Positions 12,450 through 25,111 are shown, counted from the first letter of the stretch. The stretch is DNA of 64,000 bases from Sciurus carolinensis (GCF_902686445.1 NC_062232.1:76959440-77023439); one strand, 5' to 3'. Notes: generated from the letters alone by a model not told the origin. Program-made: numbers and translations.

Positions 12450-13263
12450 ATTATTTTTGTTTATTTATTTTGCAATGGATAAAACCTTGTTTTATTTCAA
12501 TGGCCGATCTACATAATCACAGAGGTCACTTGTTCAGACGTGAGTGGAGAGCTTTATTTTTGGTATCTTCTTCCTTGACAGTCCTGATGATCTCTTTGGC
12601 CTGGAGATGCTCCTCATGGTACTTATCCTGCCTCCCTGATCCTAGACCTACGCGTCTTTGCGTGGTCAGTCAGAAGCTTCCTGTTGGTCTTCTCTGTGTT
12701 CAGCTCATAGTTGTGTTTCATGACAATCTGCTTGTTTTTTTAACACATTCCCCTTCACCATCAAGGTATAAGCTGTGACACATGTGACAATCAATCTTCT
12801 TAGATCCACAGTATTTCCTGAGCAGCCTGTGAAGAATCCTCATTCTCCTTATTTAGATTGCTTTCTCCGGCATTTAAGGATTGGCACTCTCCCCGTTTTT
12901 TCATTTGTAGATGGATGCAATACCTTTATTTTATTTATTCATTTCTATGTGGTGCTGAGAATTGAACCCAGCGCCTCACACATGCCAGGAAAGCACTCTA
13001 CCACTGAGCCACAATCCCAGCCCTTTGGCACACCCTTTTCTTGCCTCTGTCCATGTACCTGCCCTTCTGGGAAGCCAAGGTGCTTTTCTGGGAATGAATA
13101 ATCACAGGCTTGTGGATGACCAGCTCATCTTTCATCAGCTTCCAGATCTGCTGCCAAAAGTTGGCATTGGCTATTTCATTTGTCTCACTGAGATCTAACC
13201 AGACCTTTTGGCCACAGTGGAGGACACTGAGGCAAGGCTCTTCTGAAGCTTGTGCATACTCAT
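12450..13263 (-). pseudogene. RPL19P: RPL19 processed pseudogene, split by a SINE
   Basis: The parent encodes ribosomal protein L19 of the 60S subunit (196 residues, recalled from the family). Reading leftward from the ATG at 13263, the product begins [12 protein letters not shown] against MSMLRLQKRLAS of the parent. A 1-bp deletion at about codon 13 then shifts the frame. Further blocks match the gene in order: the KKVWLDPNE region (in shifted frame, with a stop), NEIANAN, the GRHMG-like block, the MRRMRIL-like block, the HMYHSLYLK-like block, and a C-terminal Lys/Glu-rich tail. The 3'UTR-like stretch with AATAAA (12502-12487 area) and an A-rich tail near 12450 follow, and no introns are present. 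An ID SINE interrupts it at 12895-13024. Several frameshifts and stops make it non-functional. Confidence 0.88.
12895..13024 (-). mobile_element. ID SINE (squirrel type) inside RPL19 pseudogene
   Basis: On the minus strand the element starts GGGCTGGGATTGTGGCTCAG with A- and B-box-like promoter segments (GTGGCTCAGTGG, GGGTTCAATTC). It ends in a CAGCACCACATA block and an A/T-rich tail. Imperfect flanks (TTGGCACTC left at 12881, TTGGCACAC right at 13025) look like a decayed target-site duplication. It is a retroposed tRNA-derived SINE, not a tRNA gene. Confidence 0.85.
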
Positions 13264-13675
13264 GTTTGTGGCTGTGACAACAAAGGAAAAGCTTATGAAA
13301 GACTATAAATGTGTAAATTATTAATCAAATATGCTAGAAAAAGATTATGGTTTGCCATATTATTTTTGCCTCTAAATACAAAGTTTGCATATAGATTTGA
13401 ACAGCTATGTAATCAAATTGCTGTTTATTTGAAAATATCATAATTCATATTTTGATATATATTTATTGTCATTCATCTATCTCTTTTTAAAAAAATCATA
13501 TCAAGCAAAGGAAAGGTGCATGAAAAAGCAAATATTTCTGGACAAAAGAATATGAGTTTAACTTTATCTAATGTTGGAAATTAAAAATTAGTTGATTTAA
13601 AACACAAAATTTGACAATAACTATCAAAGGAAAAATCATTTAGGAACATGAAGAAAATTTTTACAAAGATTTTTG
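13264..13675. other. Unique intergenic sequence
   Basis: AT-rich, with no gene or recognisable repeat seen. Confidence 0.5.
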
Positions 13676-13689
13676 TTCTAAATTATTCT

Positions 13690-13833
13690 TTTTTAACATA
13701 TATATATATATATATATATATATTAGTTGTGAATGAACCTTTTTTTATTTATTTTTTATGCGGTGCTGAGAATCAAACCCAATGCCTCACACATTCTAGG
13801 CAAGCACTCTACCACTGAGCCACACCTCAGCCC
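13690..13833 (-). mobile_element. ID SINE with 14-bp target-site duplication
   Basis: It has the same ID body as the copy in the RPL19 pseudogene (GCTGAGGTGTGGCTCAGTGG on the minus strand). The tail runs into an (AT)n tract. It is bounded by the exact 14-bp repeat TTCTAAATTATTCT at 13676-13689 and 13834-13847, which proves retroposition at this site. Confidence 0.93.
13697..13722. repeat. (AT)n microsatellite in SINE tail
   Basis: Thirteen AT dinucleotides, lying in the tail of the SINE at 13690-13833. Confidence 0.9.
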
Positions 13834-13847
13834 TTCTAAATTATTCT

Positions 13848-16469
13848 AATTGAATGAAATATGCTTTTTCAAAGGGTAATTTTTATTTTATAATCCTCTC
13901 CCATGCTTGGATAATTGGGAAATATAAAACATTAACATTAATATAGATGAAAGTGAATTTTTCTCACTACATTGGGTTCTATTTACTTTTGCTTCTTTGG
14001 TATTTGCAATTAGTACAAGGTTTTGAAATATTTGAAGTATGAGAGGTAATCATAAACAAAGTGAAAAGAAAATTATAATAACAAAATAAAAATTAGTAAG
14101 ACTGAGGTAGGTTCCAGTTTACAATAGAAGGTTCTCTGTGAAATCGTAACTTTAATTTCAGTTTTCTCCTTCTCTTTTTGTTCTCCAATGTCTGGAACAT
14201 TTCTAATGTTCCCTGTTGGAAATCATTTATCAGTTTAATGAAACATTCAAGGAAGGCTAACCAGAGGGGAGGAGAAAGGAAGATCTGATCCTTTTGTTGC
14301 ACACATAGTATAACTACCCATCTCTCAGTGTATCTGACAGACTCCAAACATTAAATTAACTGAAATGAAAACCTCATTCTGAACTGCAATATCCCATACA
14401 TACCAAACAGCCTGTGAAATGCCTTAGATTTTATGTCCAAATCCATTAAACACACTGCAGAGAAAAGGATAGCAAATGCATGGTTGAATATATGCTCATA
14501 GGAAACTTCCATACTTTGTTAACTTCATAGCTGAATTGATCCACAGGGTGCAAGGCCAGGCACTGAGTATAGTAAATGACCTGGCAGAGTTGGGAATGAA
14601 ATTGCATTCTGAATGAAATCGCAACATTGGGAAGAAACTCAAAATCAGAATCATTTTCTATTTTGTGATCTTTCTACTGTTCATGTGAATTTAAGTATGT
14701 GGCAATGGAGCTTGTAAGTGATTGCTGCTCAAAGGCAATGCCAGTTGTTGGAGTGATGAGGTTTTCATAAAGACTAGAGTTTGATGAAAACCTTCTCAAG
14801 CATCCCTCCCTTGATTATTTGGGTATTTCTTGGGATCTTTAAGAGCTTCACTAGATCACTAATAGAAGTTATTAAACTCTTCACTTCTTTTATTATTACC
14901 TTCATTCTTTAACAAGGGTCCATGACATACAGAGAAGTTTTCATTTTTTTCTGTCTTGATGAAAGACCATATACAACTATCTAAAAGTCAGCAGCATGAG
15001 GTTAATGGCAATGAACTAGAATAAAACTAAATGTCACCACATCTTACTTTTTTCTAAAGCCTTCTAAGTAGATAAGACATGTTCAGAAAGCTGTAAAATG
15101 TGCCCTTTGCTTACAAGAAAAAGGTCACTTCTGCATTAACAAATTGTAATAGGTTACTCATAAATGATCATATCAGTGACTGAAATATGGTGTCTTGCAC
15201 ATTTTAAATATTGGTACAATTACTTTGACCCTAACTAGTGATTCTTTTTTTTTAAACTGATAGGTAGTGCTTGAAAAAATTTGAAAGATTGAATAAGTGA
15301 ATATGAATTCATGAACCAAATAAAATGAGTCACAAAGTCAACACAATCACATTTTTTGTCACTTACACAGCTTACCTTTCAAAGTTACATATTTAATTTT
15401 GCATGACCATGGACCTGACAATTATCATATTCAGGATATACACAACAACCTTTTGGACTACAACAGATATGATAGGCACTTAGAAAGCATACATGGAAAG
15501 TTTATAAGGGCATGCTCTTTTGTAATATATTCTTTTGAAAAAATACATTGTAAAATAGCTGTCAAGAAAGGGCAGCTAAAAACTGAGTGCAATTCTCAAC
15601 TAAGGTAAGAATTTCTATTTGAATTTTTTGTGCTACAATGACAACAGTGGAAACAGAAGCATGGCTAGCCATTTGAATCAGTCTCACTGTCTATACCTTA
15701 CTTTTTTGTTTGTTTGTTTGGTTGATTTTTATTTTTATACCATCTACTGATTATTGAAAAATTTCAGAACTCATTCGTTAGAGCCAATTCTTATGGGAAA
15801 ATATCCAACTTGCTACTGCTAATAAAGTCTTGAGACCCTTCAAACGAGAAAATAGAATTTAGAATTGCATATACTAGTCAATAGAATTACAACAAAAATT
15901 ACAGGCAGCAGGTAATAGATAAAAAATGATTTTTAGTGGTAAGCTAATGACAAACATTTGGTCAGAAGTCTTCACAACATTAAAAAGACTTATTATTTAT
16001 ACCCAGAGTATTTGCACAACTGTAAAAGAGGAGTTTGATGTTGGAATGCCTGGGTGGCATGTGTCTACCTAGCTGGATCTCCAGCAATAAATAAATAAAT
16101 ACATAAATGAGCAAAGTCTTGATTCTAGTAAATTGGGAATTGCTAAACTCCACAATAGCCATTAAATGCAATACTGGTCCTTTCCCCAAAACTTTCATGA
16201 AGTAAAGTATCTAATACAGGATTGGAACTTGACAAGAATTTGTAAGGTAAAAAAGCATAGCATCAAAAGCATAGTGAAGCTTTTCTAAATAACTTTTATT
16301 TATTAAACAAGTATCTCTTGAATGCTTACCAATGTGACAGGACCTTGTTCACTTTGGATAATAACTGAACAAGAGAGAGATGGTTCTCGCTCTCAACAAG
16401 TATACAAAAATAAATTAATCGCTTCTTCCTCTTTACCTCAATAGGTGTTTATTCATGTTAAAAATAATT
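13848..16469. other. Unique intergenic sequence
   Basis: No gene is seen. An (AAAT)n-like run at 16085-16108 follows a short CCTGG...CTCCAGCA block (16040-16085) that could be a badly eroded ID SINE. The open frames present are short and featureless. Confidence 0.5.
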
Positions 16470-16640
16470 ATAATCACTAATTTTCATTTCTGTTTTTCCA
16501 CTAAAATGTGAGCCCCTAGCCAGATCAGGACAAATGCAGTATTTCTTGTTTGAATTTCTACCATATCAATCAGTAACTGTTCATGATGGTTTCTTTGTAA
16601 GGAACTATGAAGATAATGAATAAGTGATGGATGATCAATA
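16470..16640 (+). mobile_element. L2-like 3' end relic
   Basis: The block CTAAAATGTGAGCCCCTAG, followed by a GACAAATGCAG...TTCTTG stretch and a final AATGAATAAGTGATGGATG, has the order of the L2 3' end (AAATGTGAGCTCC..AGGGCAGG..AATGAATGA, recalled). It is strongly diverged. Confidence 0.45.
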
Positions 16641-18445
16641 TGTAACTGAAGCATATTAGCTTACTCTTTCCCAAATTCAGCTGAGCTGATATATGAAGTC
16701 GCATAATTCAGGAGTGGTAGAAAAATTAAAGCAAGTGCTAATGAGTTTATAGGACTCTGTACTAATAAAAATTTGATGCCTAATCTTCTATTCCATTGAA
16801 ATGCCTAAAATCATTTTAAGAACTAAGAGCTCAGTAAAATTTGATTGACTAATGTGAAAACTTCTTTTCTTGGGAAAGAGATTCAGATCATGGAAGCAAA
16901 CTTTAAGATCAAAATAAGAATCTTTCCTCACACCTCATTTTCATATTTCTCATAACCCATTTCTCTTAAAATATTAAGATGGGTTAATCTCAATTTAAAC
17001 TGAAGAAAATATAACAAATGTGTAACTGGTTTCAGAAATGAAAAAAGTTACTCAAAATTGTATGGTACATTTCAGAGAAACAAACTATTAATAAAACATT
17101 AAGATTTCCACTAAAGTTCGTGGTTGAAAAACAACACTGTGTTGTGATTCTAGAAGAAGGGGGAAAAGGAAATGTTATATTTTATTTAATAACTTGATCA
17201 TAATTTTCCAAGTTTTTAAATAGGTGTCTTGAGATCACTCTTTCAACTTCCTTATAATACTTGTGAAGCAGAAAGGGAGTTAAAAATAATAAGAAAAAAA
17301 TAATAAGACTGATATACTACTTATTGGTAGAATTGGTAAGGAATACATCCTTTTAACAAGAAAAACAGAGCTGAAAGAAGTTCCGTAATGAACAATATGC
17401 GAGCAACTCTGCCAACAAAATAGATACAGTCAGGATTTTATTAACCAGAAAACTGGACAATCAGCCCACTTTGGCTTGGGTATTATTTTTGAAAAACCAT
17501 TACAGTATTATTCCCAGAAATATACCTTGCCCTTGGACTATATTTTTCCTTTACATTCAGAGAAATACAGTAATCCCTCTGTCACCTCCACAAAGGTCTT
17601 GAAGCAAAGTGGATAATAGTAGTACACTACATATTAGAACATACAGGCACCAAAAAGAATTGGGGGTTGATGTAAAATAGGTAAAGGCCAAAGGACCATC
17701 TGTGGTGTGTGCTGGGAATTTAATTTTTTTCAGATGGTTCATAGGCTTAGAGTGTCATAGGATGCTTAAACAGTTGAAGCAGATAAATTATTTTAACATA
17801 GTATATATTAGAATATGATCTAGCACGACAACCTTTTCCATCCATTGTTTAAAAAAATTCACTTAGTATTATAGAATGGGTACACTATTTGTCCATATAT
17901 TTAGTTGAACAGACAAGTATTTTAGTATTGTATCCAATAAAAAGGATGTGCTATAAAAATATGTAAAATGCTCCTTCTAAAACATAAAATTTATATCATG
18001 TGAAAATTCTGATTTTCTACTTCTATTGATGTATATGATGTATTAATGGGGCTGAGCTAAACCACATTCTTTCTTAAGGAAAACATTATGTTTATATCTC
18101 TCTTGTGATTCCAAGATGGTTTAACAGGAACAAAAATTCTTTGAAAGGATTCTGAAAAGTAATGTGGATATAAGGAAATGACAACTTCCCCTGAAGTCTC
18201 AGAAAACACACTCTCCTGAAATTTTTTCTTACACAAAAGAAAAGTGAATGAAAACAAAAAAACTGAATGGAATTACCAATGAGATGTTGGAAAATGTGTC
18301 CTCCATGAAACATGAATAGAAAGTCATAAAAGTTCTTAAGCTGCAAATAAATGAAAATGAAAGCATGAGCAATTTATATGGATATCAGAAAATGGATATT
18401 CAATTGAAGAATCAGATATTCTTAGACAAAAAACTAAACCAACTG
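16641..18445. other. Unique intergenic sequence
   Basis: AT-rich. No gene, RNA gene or confident repeat seen. Confidence 0.5.
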
Positions 18446-18451
18446 GAAATA

Positions 18452-18809
18452 TGTGGTGGGCAAAATCGGGGGCCCAGGGTTACGCTACATGCATCCAAAG
18501 ATGGCGACTGGCAGAGAGCCAAAGGGCGTGCTGAATGCGCCTTGAGAAAAACAGGAAGCGCTTACCATTGGCTGTATGATAATTAGTTCAGCCGCTTAGC
18601 GCGTGGACAGATATATCTTACATGTATGCTTGAGCTCGTGATCGCTTGACCTTTAATAGGATTGGATGGACATATCTGATTACAATTACATATGCATGAG
18701 ACTGCGTATATATTGAGGGTGTTATCCGAATAAAGCAGAAGCTGCTTCATGAACCTCTGAAGAGTACGTGTCGTTTGTCCCGCTGGTCGGCGGCAGGTAG
18801 CAAGCAGCA
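18452..18809 (+). mobile_element. Solo LTR, ERV2/ERVK (betaretrovirus-like) class
   Basis: This 358-bp element starts TGTGGTGGGC and ends GCAAGCAGCA, flanked by the perfect 6-bp duplication GAAATA (18446-18451 and 18810-18815). A 6-bp duplication is characteristic of ERV2/betaretrovirus-like integrations (established knowledge). Inside, in + order, are a GC-rich U3 with an AAGATGGCG block near the 5' end, a TATA-like GTATATAT at 18706-18713, and the polyadenylation signal AATAAA at 18729-18734. A GC-rich R/U5 follows. Many CpGs survive, unlike the flanks, which suggests a fairly recent insertion. No internal viral genes remain, so it is a recombined solo LTR. Confidence 0.85.
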
Positions 18810-18815
18810 GAAATA

Positions 18816-19340
18816 AACATTCAAATTCATAACTTAAAATTTCCCCTAAGTTGAAAACAATCAGGTGTATATAAACTAAAAGGCTCCCTAGTAAATCAAC
18901 CTAAACTCCCTGAAAAATTTTAAGGTTATATAGAGAAATTTAAGTCATTAAAATATAACAGGAGAGAAATATGTAACATAAACACATGGAGTAAATTTGA
19001 GCTGACTTCACACTCTGAACAGCATTAAATAATATAAAACTAAAGAGAAATAGACATATATATTTTTATCCTTTCATCATGTATTTACCCAAATCACTCA
19101 CATTTGTAACAGCAGTTCTTACATCAAGAACTGTTATGGTACAGAGTTTGAAAATCACCTGCTTGTTTTCATCATACCACGTAATATTCAATGATTAAAA
19201 AGTACCTTTCTGTAAAGCATTAAGGGAAAAATATGACCACGAATCTTATGCAAAAGCAGGCCTTTGGGGGGTGTACATACAATAAACATATCCTATGATA
19301 ATTAAATCCCTAGGAAATAAAAAGATGTCAGTGCCTTTCT
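18816..19340. other. Unique intergenic sequence
   Basis: AT-rich, with no gene or repeat seen. Confidence 0.5.
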
Positions 19341-19542
19341 TTTTTTTTTTTATTGTAAACAAATGGGATACATGTTGTTTCTCTGTTTGTACATGGAGTA
19401 AACGCATACCATTTGTGTAATCATAAATTTACATAGGGTGATGTTGGTTGATTCATTCTGTTATTTTTCCCCTTCCCCCCACCCCTCCCATCCCTCTTTT
19501 CCTTCTATACAGTCCTTCCTTCCCCCATTCTTGCCCCCCTCC

Positions 19543-19572
19543 CTAACCCTAACTCTAACCCTAAAACTAACC
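19543..19572 (+). repeat. Telomere-like CCCTAA array in L1 3'UTR
   Basis: CTAACCCTAACTCTAACCC and following CTAAAACTAA. It is in the same place in the 3'UTR as the array at 57759-57795. Confidence 0.88.
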
Positions 19573-19596
19573 TCTCCCACGCCCCATTATGTATCA

Positions 19597-20440
19597 TCAC
19601 CCACTTATCAGCGAGATCATTCTTCCTTTGGTTTTTTGAGATTGGCTTATCTCACTTAGCATGATATTCTCCAATTTCGTCCATTTGCCTGCAATTGCAA
19701 TATTTTTATCATTCTTCATTGTGGAGTAATTTTCCATTGTATATATATGCCACAGTTTCTTTATCCATTCATCAACTGAAGGGCATCTAGGTTGGTTCCA
19801 CAATCTGGCTATGGTGAATTGAGCAGCAATGAACATTGATGTGGCTGTATCTCTGTAGTATGCTGATTTTAAGTCCTTTGGGTATAGGCCAAGGAGTGGG
19901 ATAGCTGGGTCAAATGGTAGTTCCATTCCAAGTTTTCTAAGGAATCTACATACTGCCTTCCAGAGTGGCTGCACTAATTTGCAACCCCACCAGCAATGTA
20001 TGAGTGTACCTTTTTCCCCACATCCTCGCCAACACCTGTTGTTGCTTGTATTCTTGATAATCGCCATTCTGATTGGGGTGAGATGGAATCTTAGGGTGGT
20101 TTTGATTTGCATTTCTCTTATTACTAGAGATGTTGAACATTTTTCCATATGTTTGTTGATTGTTTGTATGTCTTCTTCTGTGAAGTGTTTGTTCATTTCC
20201 TTAGACCATTTGTCGATTGGGTTATTTGTAGTCTTGGTGTTGAGTTTTTTGAGTTCTTTATAGATTCTGGAGATTAGTGCTCTATCTGAAGTATGATTGG
20301 CAAAGATTTTCTCCCACTCTGTAGGTTCTTTCTTTGCATTGCTGATAGTTTCCTTTGCTGAGAGAAAGCTTTATAGTTTGAATCTATCCCAGTTGTTGAT
20401 TCTTGCTTTTATTTCTTGTGCTATGGGAGTCCTGTTGAGA
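19597..20440 (-). pseudogene. L1 ORF2 C-terminal fragment
   Basis: An open stretch of 199 codons from 20196 encodes the C-terminal region, including the complete L1 Cys motif CX3CX7HX4C (CWRGC...HCWWGC) and the end RMISLISG. Upstream of 20196 the same protein continues in other frames. There is no promoter or start. It is a truncated retrotransposon remnant. Confidence 0.88.
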
Positions 20441-20442
20441 AA

Positions 20443-23400
20443 ATTATCCACTGGTAATGAAATTAGTCATAGTGAAAGAATGGAGTCCCCAAAAAAGGAA
20501 GGGGAGAAAATAATTTAATTATTTTTCATTTTTCCAAATTTGGTTAAAAACATCAGTGTAGAGATCCAAGAGCTCAGTGAACCCTAATCATAATAAAATC
20601 AATGAAACCTGTATATTAATACATCATGTTCAAACTACTGAACTAAAGGCAAAAGGAGAATCTTGAAAAAAGCCAAAGATTATAATCATTACAGTCAGGG
20701 AAAAGGTAATAGAAATGGTGGCTGTCTTCTCATTATAAACAATCAAGGATAAAAGACAAAACACTGGTTTTTAAATGCTAAAAATAAAAAAGGGTCAACA
20801 GAATTTTATAATTGGTGAAAATACCCCTAAAATATGAAAGCAAAATTAACATATTTTAGATTAACTGACATAATTTTTTACCATTGAATTTGCAATAAAA
20901 GAAATAATAAAAGAACATCTTCGAAAGGTATAGTTACATCAGCAGATGGAGAATCAGAACTGTACAAAGGAATGATTCATGAGAGAAATGCTAAGTGCAT
21001 GAGCAAGTATAAATCTAGCTTTCTCGTTTTTAATTTCTTTAAATTATTTAAAAAAAAACAAAAAAGTTGTGTAGTGTATTTTGGATGCATTCAGATGTGA
21101 AATATTTAACAGTAACAAAGGTGTGTAGTTAAGTGAACCTACCCTGTTCTAAAATTCTCATATTTTCTGTAAAGTGACACAAAATTGATTTTATGTTGCC
21201 CAATTAAAAATTAAGAATGTATATTGTATTCACTAGCAACCACTACAAAAATATCCAAAGAGGTAATGCTAAAGAGATTTAGGATTAAGAACAAGCATAC
21301 ATACTCTAGATGGTAAATTCAGAATATTATTTGCCTATGTTGAGTAGGAATTTAAAACAGGAATTTTGGAGGTGGTATAAATATCCTATATTCAAATTAG
21401 GATGATACTTTTACAGGTACATATATGCATCTAAATTTATTGAATTACATAATTAACCTATATATTCACTTCTATAGATATTTTCTTCACAATTAAAAAC
21501 TGCAAATAGATATTGGACTCTTTTTAGTAGATTTGCTTTTTGCAATGTTATAGATTAGTAATTTTGAAACTGCTTCTTATATGGTCTAGGCTTGAGCAAA
21601 TTAAAAGATATATTGGAGATAATGGGATCCAGCTTTCTTAATTTTAGAGAAGAGAATGACAGCTATTGGAAAAATTCCTCTTTTAATTCTGTAGCAGTAG
21701 CATTGTATTGTATATGTCCATATGCATTTTCCACCAAAAATACATAGCATTGATGAGTCCTTAGTTGAAATAAGCAAACCTAACAATCAGATTTTCATTT
21801 ATGAATATCCTTCCACACTAAAAGTATCCAGACCTCCTTGAAGAAATAGTCAATTCCAGGTCTGAAGCAATAGTAAAAGATGATACTATAAAGGCTCATT
21901 GTGCCAGAAAGGTAGAAAGTACTGAAAGAATGTTGTAGACATATCAAAGCAACACAAGAGGTAGCTTGAATGAATTTCCACTGATTAAAAGTAAAGCAGT
22001 AATACATCAAATTAAAAGGTTATAGTAATACGTAATTGAATATTTTAGAATCCAGGAATTAATACTGATATAGGTGAATAAGTAGATAAATATGTAGGAG
22101 GAATGAAAAGCTCTACCTTAAATTTTAATGTGAATAAATAAATGCAAAAGAAATAACATGGGAAAAATAGAAAGGAATGTTAAAACTAATAGGTGAAGTG
22201 ATTTATGTGAAATAAAATATTTAGAAAGTTTCTAAGCACCTCCAAGTATTGCTTATTAATTTTAAGTGTAAGCATAGAATTATTATAGTGGAGAAATTTT
22301 GCAGGACCACTTAACTAAGGTGATCGAAGTTAATATCACCAATTTTTTTTTTAATATTTAAAAATGCTTTATTTCCTTCATGGTTTCTTTCCATCCACTG
22401 GTCATTTATATAATGTGATCCTATAAGTAAAATACACATATTCTATAATGTAGATCTCCTTTAGAAATGTATTAATTACTTAAGTATATGTAAGAATTTC
22501 ACTGATATTGATATAAACTAAGATCCACATTCATCTTTGTGAAATTCACTAGGGTAAAACATAATTTCTGAATCATTCTCACCCTGTATCAATAATCTGA
22601 ATTTATGATCAAGAAACACATTTCAAATTTAGGTACATTTTACAAAACACCCTGTGTATAATATCAAAGTCAAGAATATTAAGAAAACTTCAAGATCTAT
22701 TCCAAAATATAGAATATTAAACAGACAGGACAAAGTAAGTTATAATTTTGAATTATATTTTTGGAAAGGAATAATCATATAAATGAAGTGGTGTACCCCA
22801 TTTGTGTACAATGAATCAAAATGCAGTCTGTAAAAATAATTAAAAAACATAGATGAAAAGGACACACTGTAAAAAATGATGACATGAATATTGGCTATTA
22901 TTAGAGAACAATATTATAAAAAAGTTAAATTTCCTAAATTTAATAATTTTACTATGTTTCTTTTCTTTCTTATACAATGAGTTATTTGAGAGTAAAGGAA
23001 CATCATGATTACAACTTACTCTCAAGTGATTCAGAAAGAATAAATGATAAAGCAAATGGGGCAAAATACTTTTTAAAATCATGAATCTGATGAATCTGAA
23101 TAAAGAGCTCATGATATTTCTTTATACTGTTCTTACAAATTTTCTGTGAGTTTGATATTGCATCAGAATAGTTTATAAATGTGAAAAAGAACAGGAAAAA
23201 AGAGAACTTGGCATTCATCTTATACAGGAAGAGCACATTACTGAAACATTTTGGCATAAATATAATTCAATAATATCTTCTAAAAGTTTTAAAGCATCTA
23301 GATTGCTTTCATTATGCAATTGAAGAAAACGCAGAAATATACATGTTCTAAAGGCAAAAGAGATAAAGCAATCGATTTTGGATAGTGAGGTAGCTAAGTA

Positions 23401-24051
23401 ATTTATAGAAAAAAGGTTGCTGATGAGATTGAAGCAAGATTATAAGAAAAATACAATTAAATAGCAAAAGTAAAAGCAACGTTAGAAAAACAGAAATAAA
23501 TTTCTAACAAAGGAAATATTAATGTGAAGAATAAACTTGAGACACATTCTCTTAATTGCGCTGAAAATGGAAGCTCAAATGTCAAGAGAGAAGATTGTGG
23601 ACCAGAAGTCCAATATGTACAGAATTAGGAAGAACAAATCAGAAAAAATAACCAAAATTATAATAGATGAAAATTTTCATGAGCTGAAAAAAGACATGAC
23701 TGGAGTTTTAACAGATGATATCATATACATATCATTATCATATACAAGGTGCAAAAAATAATGATAATTTAATGTTAAGTAATTCTACAGTTGGAAAACA
23801 GCAATTGAGCAAGTAAAAAATTGAAACCACCCTATTTTTATCATTTCACATTGTATATATGTATCAAATTTTCAAATGACACTCAATAAGTATGTACAAT
23901 TAAAATAATAATCAAGAAATTGAAATGAATAAATGTAATTTTAGTTGTTTTGGTACATAGAGAAGATGCATTAAATATATGTGGGAAGGATGAAAAAATA
24001 AATGAATGAAAAAATAAATCAATAAAAATACTTTATGGCAGTAACTACTTG
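20443..24051. other. Unique intergenic sequence
   Basis: About 3.6 kb of AT-rich DNA with no gene seen. The only repeat suspected is a short L1 3' tail at 22740-22855, listed separately. Confidence 0.5.
22740..22855 (+). mobile_element. Possible short L1 3' tail
   Basis: GTGTACCCCATTTGTGTAC, then an AATGAATCAAAATGCAGTC block and an A-rich end, resemble the terminal part of a rodent L1 3'UTR. The fragment is short and no coding part is present, so this is tentative. Confidence 0.35.
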
Positions 24052-24064
24052 TGCATTTTGATTT

Positions 24065-24267
24065 TTTGTTTTGTTTTGTTTTGTTTTGTTTTGTACTGGG
24101 GATTGAACCCAGGGGCACTTAACCACTGAGCTACATACTCAATGCTTTTTTATTTTTATTTTGAGACAGGGTCTCACAAAGTTGCTGAGGCCAGCCTCCA
24201 ACTTACAATCCTCCTGACTTAGCCTGTTGAGTCACTGGGATTACAGGTATGCATCACTTCACTCAGT
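24065..24267 (-). mobile_element. B1/ID dimeric SINE (squirrel type)
   Basis: In minus orientation, a B1 (7SL-derived) half lies at the right, with CTGGGATTACAGG and GAGACAGGGTCTC complements. An ID half (TACTGGGGATTGAACCCAGG on plus) and a (TTTTG)n tail lie at the left. Near-identical flanks TGCATTTTGATTT (24052-24064) and TGCATTTCGATTT (24268-24280) form the target-site duplication. Confidence 0.93.
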
Positions 24268-24280
24268 TGCATTTCGATTT

Positions 24281-24906
24281 GAAAATGATAAAATTCACAA
24301 TAACAATAAAAAGTGAATTATTTCATGACTATGTGAAGAAAGAATGTACACATTGTTACTATAAAAGCAACAAATGTTTAAAGAAGAACATCAAATAAGA
24401 GTTCAATAAGTGGCATAACATATTTCTACATGGGAAAGCTTGATGCTGCAAAAGTGAACAAATTCTCTTAAAATTAATCTATAAACTTAGTATAAGATCA
24501 ATAAAAAATAGACTTTTAAAACTCAGAAATAATTACTTTGATGTTTGTTCTCAAGAATATCTCAGGCTAAAGAAATTAAAATGAAAATGAATTGGGAGAA
24601 AAGGAGACAGATAATTAAAAGGGGTAGCCCTACCCAATATTGTAATGCAATGATCAGCAAAATAAAACAAAAGTACATGACCAGATCCAAACATGCCTGC
24701 TAATATAATATATGAAAATTTGGCACTTTAAACTAATGGAGAAAGAATGCTTTCAACAAAAAGTACTAGGACTAATGGTTTGTCCATTGAGAAAAAATAA
24801 AATCAGTTCCTTATTTTTCCCTACATGCCTTAGACTAATACTTAGCTGAAACATAACATTTGGGTCCAATTAAAATTAATCAATTTCCATGGCTTATTTT
24901 AAAAAT
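24281..24906. other. Unique intergenic sequence
   Basis: AT-rich, with no gene or repeat seen. Confidence 0.45.
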
Positions 24907-25098
24907 GTTTTTGTTTTGTTTTGTTTTGTTTTTTGTACCAGGGATTGAATCCAGGGACACTTAGACACTGAGTTATATCCCCAGCCCTTTTTTGTATTTT
25001 ATTTAGAGACAGGGTCTCACTGAGTTGCTTAGGGCCTCACCAAATTGCTGAGGCTGGCTTTGAACTTTCAATTCTCCTGCTTCAACCTCCCCAGCCTA
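24907..25098 (-). mobile_element. B1/ID dimeric SINE, slightly truncated
   Basis: (TTTTG)n tail, ID half (GATTGAATCCAGGGACACTT) and B1 half (GAGACAGGGTCTCACTGAG). The far B1 end is missing after CCTCCCCAGCC. It sits just left of a MaLR LTR. Confidence 0.9.
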
Positions 25099-25111
25099 TA
25101 ATACGTTTTAA

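Larger units (their letters stand above)
19341..20442 (-). mobile_element. LINE-1, 5'-truncated (1.1 kb), with telomere-like 3'UTR insert
   Basis: Reading leftward, it begins inside ORF2 at about 20442, runs through the ORF2 C-terminus (stop near 19597), then the 3'UTR and a poly-A tail (T-run at 19341-19352). The 3'UTR contains a CCCTAA-like array on the plus strand (19543-19572). I could not find a matching target-site duplication, so the 5' junction may have been rearranged. Confidence 0.93.

Noticed and set aside
12443..13101. Plus-strand open frames of 108-111 codons
   Set aside because: They are antisense to the RPL19 pseudogene and the ID SINE.
13690..13833. tRNA gene suggested by A- and B-box-like motifs
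   Set aside because: The motifs belong to ID SINEs derived from a tRNA. There is an A-rich tail and target-site duplication, and no cloverleaf gene context.
14093..14347. 84-codon minus-strand open frame
   Set aside because: No domain, splice or promoter signals; typical of chance frames in this DNA.
19543..19572. Interstitial telomere or chromosome-fusion site
   Set aside because: The array is short, imperfect and located at the same site within two separate L1 3'UTRs, so it is part of the transposon.
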